DNA of 9,466 nucleotides from Candidatus Nanohaloarchaea archaeon (lineage in GTDB: Archaea; EX4484-52; GLR71): NCBI GenBank assembly GCA_030636885.1, contig DAOVVY010000021.1:1-9466 (forward strand), given 5' to 3'. A program made the translations under genes and the position numbers. Below the pieces are notes generated by a model. That model ran no database searches, was not told the DNA's origin, and saw only the letters and a program-made list of their open reading frames with translations. Every line of letters begins with the position of its first letter. Position 1 is the first letter of the stretch. Positions 5,017 through 9,466 of this stretch are shown piece after piece.

Positions 5017-6387
5017 TCAGTACAAGAATGATTTAGGCAGTATCTTTTCAGAGAATTCTCCGGCAAGATCTGTAAGCATCAGATTCTTTATTTCGTCCTT
5101 GTCTTCTGTCCTGCCCAAGACACATCCTAATTTGACGTAAGCGGTCTCGGGTAGCATATCTTTTACAAAGATTATGCCTAGTTTTTCCATCTCGACGGCG
5201 CTACGGTAGACATGTGCATGGGTTGTGCCATAAAGTGTCTGGGAGGCGCTTATGATGGTCATGTTCTTGTCTTGTGCGCGTTTGAGTGCTTTTAGCCAGG
5301 ATAGGTTCTTGTCCATTGTCGCCATAGGCACATGACCTAATGCTGTCGTGTTAAGGACTATTCCTTTGTATCCCTTGTCTATGTGATAGTCCAATATTTC
5401 AGGATTTATGCCAGGATAGATGTGTATCATTGCAATCTTTTTTTCAAACCGTGTATCTGCTATTACTTTTTGTCTGTTGTCGCGTGTCTTGTAATGGTTG
5501 TCTATTATGTCAAGCTTGCCACATGCATAAATTGTGCCGATTGGAAGTGTGTTAATGGGTCTGAAGGCATCACGTCGTGAGGTGTGCATCTTCCGTACTT
5601 TTGTGCCACGGTTTATCAGGCAGTAATCATCGTTCATCGTTGCGTGCATGACTATTGCGACTTCTGCAATGTTGCCAGTTATGTATCTTGATGCACATAC
5701 AAGGTTCATGGCACCGTCAAAGCTTGCACGGTCAGGGGATCTTTGGGCACCTACCAAGGCCACTGGTTTCTTTAGGTCAGGCAGCATGAAGGACAATGCA
5801 GCGGCAGTGTAATGTAAAGTATCGGTACCGTGCGTCACTATGACTCCTTCAGCACCGCTGTTCAATTCTTTCGCTACAAGTTCTGCAATGTTCTGCCATT
5901 CAGAGGGAGTCATGTCCTCGCTTGCAATCCTGAAAGGAGATAATATCGATGTAAGATTGATTATGTCTTTCAGTTCGGGTGTTGTGGTAAGGATCTCTTC
6001 GGGTTCCATGAGCATGTGGACTGCACCTGTCTTGTAATCCACCCGGGAAGAGATTGTTCCGCCTGTTGCAATGAGCGATGCTTTTGGTTTTTTCTTGTCG
6101 AATACAAGTTTTTTTATGTCTCTTTTTTTTCCAAGCTCGTAGTTCTCTTCTGAAATTATATCTGCTGCGGTATGTGTGTCTGACTTTTTTATTGTAGTAT
6201 CACCTGTCACTTTAATACCCATGTTGTAGCCACTGTCAAGCTTTAGTGTTATTATGTCTTTTGCACAGTCATCGGCATTCGGGAGAAGAAGACCTTCTGT
6301 GGTCTTGTTGTCTATTGTTATGCTTAGTCTTGTGCCTACGGCTATCTTTTCGGTTTCAAGTAGGTCTTTTATTTTTTTAGAATACAT
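5017..6387 (-). CDS. gatD: Glutamyl-tRNA(Gln) amidotransferase subunit D
   Basis: GatD is the glutaminase subunit of archaeal GatDE. An L-asparaginase I-like domain hydrolyses Gln and channels ammonia to GatE. The protein is 456 aa, a normal family length. Residues about 1-70 form the GatD-specific beta-barrel (IAVGTRLSITIDNKTTEGLL, then the TLKLDSGYNMGI strand region). After a linker, the asparaginase domain begins with KASLIATGGTISSRVDY, in which ATGGTIS (107-113) carries the catalytic Thr. HGTDTLHYTAAAL (186-198) carries the second catalytic Thr-Asp pair, followed by VALVGAQRSPDRASFDG and the C-terminal NTTALGHVP region. All expected catalytic motifs are intact. I chose the ATG at 6387: an AT-rich box A lies about 26 nt upstream and no Shine-Dalgarno is seen, so it is probably leaderless; the frame extends four codons to a TTG but with no support. 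gatE lies downstream on the same strand, separated by two HD genes. Confidence 0.97.
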   Translation of the reverse strand: MYSKKIKDLLETEKIAVGTRLSITIDNKTTEGLLLPNADDCAKDIITLKLDSGYNMGIKVTGDTTIKKSDTHTAADIISEENYELGKKRDIKKLVFDKKKPKASLIATGGTISSRVDYKTGAVHMLMEPEEILTTTPELKDIINLTSILSPFRIASEDMTPSEWQNIAELVAKELNSGAEGVIVTHGTDTLHYTAAALSFMLPDLKKPVALVGAQRSPDRASFDGAMNLVCASRYITGNIAEVAIVMHATMNDDYCLINRGTKVRKMHTSRRDAFRPINTLPIGTIYACGKLDIIDNHYKTRDNRQKVIADTRFEKKIAMIHIYPGINPEILDYHIDKGYKGIVLNTTALGHVPMATMDKNLSWLKALKRAQDKNMTIISASQTLYGTTHAHVYRSAVEMEKLGIIFVKDMLPETAYVKLGCVLGRTEDKDEIKNLMLTDLAGEFSEKILPKSFLY

Positions 6388-6409
6388 AAATATCAACAAA
6401 ACTATAACA

Positions 6410-6418
6410 ATTATATTT
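6410..6418 (-). promoter_or_regulatory. Box A for gatD
   Basis: Minus-strand AAATATAAT is centred about 27 nt before the ATG at 6387, supporting a leaderless gatD mRNA starting at that ATG. Confidence 0.5.
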
Positions 6419-6438
6419 CCAATAACTTGAATATAAGG

Positions 6439-6462
6439 AAAAAAGAATATATATCTTTCTTT
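6439..6462 (-). terminator. Hairpin plus T-run terminator of the pilin cluster
   Basis: On the minus strand AAAGAA (6457-6462) and TTCTTT (6442-6447) can form a six-pair stem with a nine-base loop, and the second arm runs into six Ts (6439-6444). It lies 10-34 nt past the stop of the pilin-like gene and ahead of the gatD promoter, so it should end the surface-protein transcript. Confidence 0.45.
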
Positions 6463-6472
6463 AAGGAGCTGT

Positions 6473-6925
6473 TTAATTTATTTCTGTGCCTTTGATTGTG
6501 ACAGCTTTTGTGGGACATTCGGAAGGTATGACACGGATTGATGATATTGAGTCAATTATATTGCTGTCAATCTGTTCACTTACTGGGATTTCGTCACCTG
6601 GATATGCTTTGTATATGGATTCGAAAAGTGTCGAATTTGAATTGTCGGCCAATACACGAATTTTGTTTATTGTTAGTGTTCTTGTGCCAGTGTTCTCAAT
6701 TGTGAACTTGATCTTTTCTGTGCCGGATGCATTGTAATATATATTTCTTACGTTTATGCTCGCATACACACAACCTGCATCGGAATTGTTGACTGCATTT
6801 TCGGTCTGAGTCTTTGCAGTGTCGATCATCCAGGAACCGATAAAACCACCGACAACCATAGTGAATAGTACCATCAGCACCATCGCCAGGAAGGTTGACA
6901 TTGCAGTTCTTTTCCGGTATACCAT
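6473..6925 (-). CDS. Type IV pilin-like protein with a two-cysteine beta domain (150 aa)
   Basis: This is probably an extracellular pilus subunit. The N-terminus, MVYRKRTAMSTFLAMVLMVL with a further hydrophobic stretch to about residue 33, is a positively charged leader followed by a pilin-type hydrophobic helix. The usual K/R-G processing site is replaced by R-T-A (residues 6-8), so cleavage by an archaeal prepilin peptidase is uncertain. Residues 50-150 look like a beta-sandwich (VYASINVRNIYY, KIKFTIENTGTRTLTINKIR), with only two cysteines, Cys52 and Cys137, placed to bridge the start and end of the head domain. Three or more N-x-S/T sequons are present. A box A 25 nt upstream of the ATG suggests its own leaderless promoter and therefore separately tuned, perhaps high, expression. 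It is last in a cluster of five genes for secreted proteins. An archaellin-like role is possible, but no archaellum genes are visible. Confidence 0.8.
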   Translation of the reverse strand: MVYRKRTAMSTFLAMVLMVLFTMVVGGFIGSWMIDTAKTQTENAVNNSDAGCVYASINVRNIYYNASGTEKIKFTIENTGTRTLTINKIRVLADNSNSTLFESIYKAYPGDEIPVSEQIDSNIIDSISSIRVIPSECPTKAVTIKGTEIN

Positions 6926-6945
6926 ATTGTATCAGCTTAAAGTTT

Positions 6946-6953
6946 GTATATAC
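6946..6953 (-). promoter_or_regulatory. Box A for the pilin-like gene
   Basis: GTATATAC, itself a palindrome, is centred about 25 nt before the ATG at 6925, consistent with leaderless transcription. A second palindromic TATA (ATTTATATAAAT, 6969-6980) lies further upstream and could be an alternative promoter. Confidence 0.45.
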
Positions 6954-6981
6954 GTTTATTTATGTACTATTTATATAAATA

Positions 6982-7704
6982 TTAAAAATGGTTATTGTAA
7001 TTGACCACTTCTATCTGCATGAAGTCTTCGCCACCCTCTAATGTGAAATGGATGTCATAGTCTGAGATGGACTGATTGACATGCGCAATTATCCTGCCGC
7101 GCATAAGACCTGACCCTGTGTTCTCAGCTATAGTGTAACCGTTCCCGGATTCCTGATCCGGGTCGTTGTCAACCATGATTGTCAAGTTTGCGGGAAGATA
7201 TGTCTCTGTGTCTTTAAGGTACATCGAATCCATGAGTTGTGAGGAATTTATTGATACGAAATCTGTCAGGTTGCCCAGTTTTGGAAATACTATCTTTTCG
7301 TGTTCATTCTGCATGATGAAATGAGTGCCGTTGTCTGTGACGTCAACATTTGCGTTTGATGAGATGTAAAGATTGCCTATCTTTGTCTTTGTTCGTGGAG
7401 ATATTATCTCTGATTCAGTCTCAATCATGTAATATATCCTGTCGGATTCATTGTCAATATATAACTGTCCTTTTTTAATCTGGATGGGGACTACGCGCGT
7501 GGACCCTTTACCTTGTTCGGCAATCTCGGTTATGACTTGATCCAAACTTAAAAGTGTGGCTTTTGCCTGGTCAATGGCTGATGCATCTTCCAGGTTCTCA
7601 ATTGCAGGCATACCTATCTGCATGACCGCAATTATTGCTACATTGACTATTGCAATATACATTACACCTGAAAGAAGAGGAGAAATACCTTTTCGTCTGA
7701 CCAT
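6982..7704 (-). CDS. Secreted class III signal peptide protein (240 aa)
   Basis: MVRRKGISPLLSGVMYIAI is a classic archaeal class III leader: RRKG followed at once by ISP and a hydrophobic helix to about residue 32. Prepilin peptidase would cut after Gly6, leaving a membrane- or pilus-embedded helix. The rest (about 35-240) is predicted extracellular, rich in beta strands and polar residues, with no cysteine and several sequons (NES, NGT, NLT, NSS, NQS). No enzymatic motif is recognised. Length and N-terminus suit a minor pilin or pilus-associated protein. An exact TATA (CTTATATATG, 7724-7733) lies 25 nt before the ATG and just past the upstream stop, so it can be transcribed independently of the genes before it in the cluster. 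Family assignment beyond class III secreted protein is not possible by eye. Confidence 0.85.
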   Translation of the reverse strand: MVRRKGISPLLSGVMYIAIVNVAIIAVMQIGMPAIENLEDASAIDQAKATLLSLDQVITEIAEQGKGSTRVVPIQIKKGQLYIDNESDRIYYMIETESEIISPRTKTKIGNLYISSNANVDVTDNGTHFIMQNEHEKIVFPKLGNLTDFVSINSSQLMDSMYLKDTETYLPANLTIMVDNDPDQESGNGYTIAENTGSGLMRGRIIAHVNQSISDYDIHFTLEGGEDFMQIEVVNYNNHF

Positions 7705-7723
7705 ATTGATATTTGTATTGGGT

Positions 7724-7733
7724 CATATATAAG
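7724..7733 (-). promoter_or_regulatory. Box A inside the surface-protein cluster
   Basis: Minus-strand CTTATATATG fits the archaeal TATA consensus. It sits between the stop at 7735 and the ATG at 7704, centred about 25 nt before that ATG, marking an internal leaderless promoter. Confidence 0.5.
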
Positions 7734-7734
7734 A

Positions 7735-8328
7735 TTAATTGAAAAATAGACTCTGCCTTATGGTATCTCCAGACACAAATCTTATGTTAACTGCAGAAAA
7801 TAGACGGCGTGTCATGTTGATCTCGTCTGTCTGTGTGATCAATGAGGTCCCATCTAAATAAGATAATGTGTAATTGAATGTCATGTAGTCTGGGACATCT
7901 TCAAAAGTCATTGTTATTGCTTCTTTATGGGGTAGAGAGGCTGTTGATTTTGTGGTTCCATTTACAGTTATATCTACCGAATTAATTTGTGCGTCATTGT
8001 AATTTATTAGGGTTACATTCAGGTCGTCATCTATAGGTAAAGCAATTATGAAATAACCTGTGTGTTTTATGTTTCGCTCTATTGCCATATACTCAATGAA
8101 TGACATATATTCAATCATGCGATTCTCTATGTTTTTAGATGTAGCGTTCTCTTTGGCAATCAGGTTCAAGACATATCTGCTTTCAGATTCTATGTTTGAA
8201 AACATGTCGTCTGCAAAATTGCTCGGAGTTGTCATATATAGTGATTTTGTGCTTATTACAGCCCCCGCTATTGCTGCACATAAAATCAATGCGCCCACCA
8301 AAAACATCTGACCTTTTCGTTTTACCAT
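7735..8328 (-). CDS. Secreted class III signal peptide protein (197 aa)
   Basis: MVKRKGQMFLVGALILCAAI followed by AGAVIS is a class III leader: KRKG at 3-6, predicted cleavage after Gly6, then a single hydrophobic helix to about residue 26. The KGQMF start recurs among small surface proteins of DPANN-type archaea (family knowledge). The mature part has a helical segment (about 38-85, rich in Glu, Asn and Met) followed by beta strands with five or more sequons (NAT, NVT, NGT, NYT, NMT) and no catalytic motif. The only Cys is inside the leader helix. The ATG overlaps the end of the preceding gene by seven bases, and a Shine-Dalgarno (GAGGGTG, reverse strand 8334-8340) stands five bases before it, so translation is coupled. 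Likely a minor pilin or pilus-assembly accessory; this is inference from leader and context. Confidence 0.85.
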   Translation of the reverse strand: MVKRKGQMFLVGALILCAAIAGAVISTKSLYMTTPSNFADDMFSNIESESRYVLNLIAKENATSKNIENRMIEYMSFIEYMAIERNIKHTGYFIIALPIDDDLNVTLINYNDAQINSVDITVNGTTKSTASLPHKEAITMTFEDVPDYMTFNYTLSYLDGTSLITQTDEINMTRRLFSAVNIRFVSGDTIRQSLFFN

Positions 8329-8984
8329 GTATACACCCTCACGATTGTTGGTCTAAATGTGTTATCAATCCCAGATATAAAATAATTTACGGTGTCTATG
8401 TTTTTTTTGGTGGGGAGAGTAGATAGATCCTCAGATTCCAAGATAGAAAGACGGTAATCAAATGTTGCACTGCTCGTGAAATTTAAAGTCAATTGATTTT
8501 CACCAGCAATTGTGTTTTCTGTCAGGTCGATTGATTCAATGATACCTGAAGCATCACCCATAGTTGAGTAAATGATGTTTCCGTTGAGATAGACTATAGG
8601 ATCTGTTGCAGCATTAAAGATTAAATCTAATTTTACATAATCTAATTTTGTTGTGTCTGTGGTGTAGTTGAATGAATGGTTGCCAGAAATAGTTTTATGA
8701 GTCGCATTTAGGTGCGACATACCTACTGCAAAATTGTAGGTCTCGGGAAGTAACTCTTTAAGGGTTGTGTTTAATTCAACTAAATTGTTTTCGGAGGCAT
8801 AAGTCCTTAACAGTCCTTTATTCTCAATAGTTTCAAGAGTGCTGTATACATAATGTGCCTTGTGTCCTGATGGGGTTGATATATCTATGACAGGCATGAC
8901 AAATAATATGAACCCTATAACTATTGAGAATGCGAGAAGTGCTTCAAGTGCGTGCATGGCTCCTTTTCGTGTCTTTTTTTTCAT
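8322..8984 (-). CDS. Secreted class III signal peptide protein with a pilin-like glutamate (220 aa)
   Basis: MKKKTRKGAMHALEALLAFS continuing into IVIGFILFVMPV is a class III leader with R-K-G at 6-8 and cleavage expected after Gly8. The mature protein would start AMHALEALLAF, placing a Glu at position 6 within the hydrophobic helix, close to the conserved Glu5 of bacterial pilins. The remainder is polar and beta-rich with sequons (NTT, NAT, NHS, NYT, NFT) and ends RPTIVRVYTW. The frame extends upstream to a TTG at 9029, but the leader must begin near the Lys-rich run, so I chose the ATG at 8984. It follows the previous stop by ten bases and overlaps the next start by seven, so it lies inside an operon. 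Likely a minor pilin or tip/adhesin component; no enzymatic motif seen. Confidence 0.83.
   Translation of the reverse strand: MKKKTRKGAMHALEALLAFSIVIGFILFVMPVIDISTPSGHKAHYVYSTLETIENKGLLRTYASENNLVELNTTLKELLPETYNFAVGMSHLNATHKTISGNHSFNYTTDTTKLDYVKLDLIFNAATDPIVYLNGNIIYSTMGDASGIIESIDLTENTIAGENQLTLNFTSSATFDYRLSILESEDLSTLPTKKNIDTVNYFISGIDNTFRPTIVRVYTW
8334..8340 (-). promoter_or_regulatory. Shine-Dalgarno for the 197-aa surface protein
   Basis: Minus-strand GAGGGTG, five bases before the ATG at 8328, lies within the 3' end of the upstream gene and supports this start and coupled translation. Confidence 0.5.
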
Positions 8985-8994
8985 TTTGATTACA

Positions 8995-9466
8995 CTACCA
9001 TAAGAGGATATTGATTGTTGTATTGTCAATTCTTGCGAATCTATCTATTATAGACACTGGATATTTCATGCCGAAGACGTCTGTGGTTGTTGGTGCTTCT
9101 GTTCCGAGTGAATAATTGTATATGTTTACGCTGAAATCTGTGCCTTTTGAAAATTGGGTTTTAAGGTCTTGGTATGATGTCTGGTTAATAGTTGAGAGTT
9201 GGTCTAAAGAGATTCCTGTCTTTGTCTCAGGGAGCAATAATAAAGTCGTTGGGGGGGTTAAGTATGTGTCTTTTTCTGTCAGACTATTTGTATAATCCCC
9301 ATCATGGAGATATATCTCAAAATCGGTTACATCTGTCAATTGTATTTCGATGTATGTGTTGTTGGATAACGCGATATTTAGATTGTCGCCGATTATTGCT
9401 ATACCTTCTGTGCTGTAAAGGTCAAGGAAATCGGTTGTCTCTGTGAATTGTAACCCTGATGTCGTT
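8995..9466 (-). CDS. Extracellular surface-cluster protein, C-terminal part, cut by the right edge
   Basis: The reverse strand is open from the window edge to the TAG at 8995, giving the last 156 residues. No ATG in this stretch is a convincing start, so the 5' end lies outside. The visible part begins TTSGLQFTETTDFLDLYS and continues with polar, Thr/Asn-rich beta strands (IAIIGDNLNIALSNNTYIEI), sequons (NNT, NQT, NYS, NTT) and no cysteine or catalytic motif. It ends PVSIIDRFARIDNTTINILL then Trp. The composition matches the ectodomains of the next genes, so it is most likely a secreted or pilus-associated protein, perhaps with its own class III leader upstream. Its final residues resemble the C-terminus of the following gene, which also ends in Trp after an ID.T... 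stretch. Ten bases separate it from the next start. Confidence 0.75.
   Translation of the reverse strand, partial: TTSGLQFTETTDFLDLYSTEGIAIIGDNLNIALSNNTYIEIQLTDVTDFEIYLHDGDYTNSLTEKDTYLTPPTTLLLLPETKTGISLDQLSTINQTSYQDLKTQFSKGTDFSVNIYNYSLGTEAPTTTDVFGMKYPVSIIDRFARIDNTTINILLW

Noticed and set aside
1..9466. CRISPR arrays, rRNA or tRNA genes
   Set aside because: Reading both strands revealed no regularly spaced direct repeats and no rRNA or cloverleaf-like segments.

Overview
The window looks like a piece of an AT-rich archaeal chromosome. The evidence is a glutamyl-tRNA(Gln) amidotransferase of the archaea-only GatD/GatE type, the start of an archaeal-type CCA-adding enzyme, five consecutive genes for secreted or pilin-like proteins (four of which have archaeal class III type leaders), and TATA (box A) promoters that mostly lie about 25 nt upstream of the start codon, as expected for leaderless archaeal mRNAs. 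The mix of small basic proteins and the style of the pilin genes would fit a DPANN-type or other uncultured lineage, but nothing here fixes the phylum.

Layout. Positions 1-266 (minus) hold the 5' part of cca. A divergent promoter region follows. The plus strand then carries a 91-aa lysine-rich protein with a C-terminal membrane helix (398-673), a 67-aa basic protein resembling the N-terminal domain of IS1634-type transposases (679-882), a 144-aa protein with a SecB-like layout (908-1342), and a small winged-helix regulator (1456-1737) behind an inverted-repeat cluster. The regulator converges on gatE. Reading leftward on the minus strand, gatD (5017-6387) is followed after 229 nt by a tight three-gene unit: a degenerate HD-domain protein (4209-4787), an intact HD phosphohydrolase (3639-4208) and gatE (1747-3633). 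The gatD to HD gap contains a stem-loop and a 17-codon reading frame.

From 6473 to the right edge the minus strand encodes a surface-structure cluster. In transcription order it comprises a partial extracellular protein, three proteins with K/R-G class III leaders, and a pilin-like protein whose leader lacks the usual glycine. All five have sequon-rich extracellular parts.

How the genes fit together. GatD releases ammonia from glutamine and GatE uses it to convert Glu-tRNA(Gln) to Gln-tRNA(Gln); CCA-adding enzyme matures tRNA 3' ends. The two HD proteins are translationally linked to gatE, so a nucleotide or tRNA-related role is possible but unproven. The right-hand cluster probably builds or decorates a type IV pilus-like surface structure. 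The most unusual points are the membrane-anchored lysine-rich protein with its small operon partner, the inactive/active HD pair beside gatE, the palindrome cluster at the regulator, and the structured element between gatD and the HD genes.
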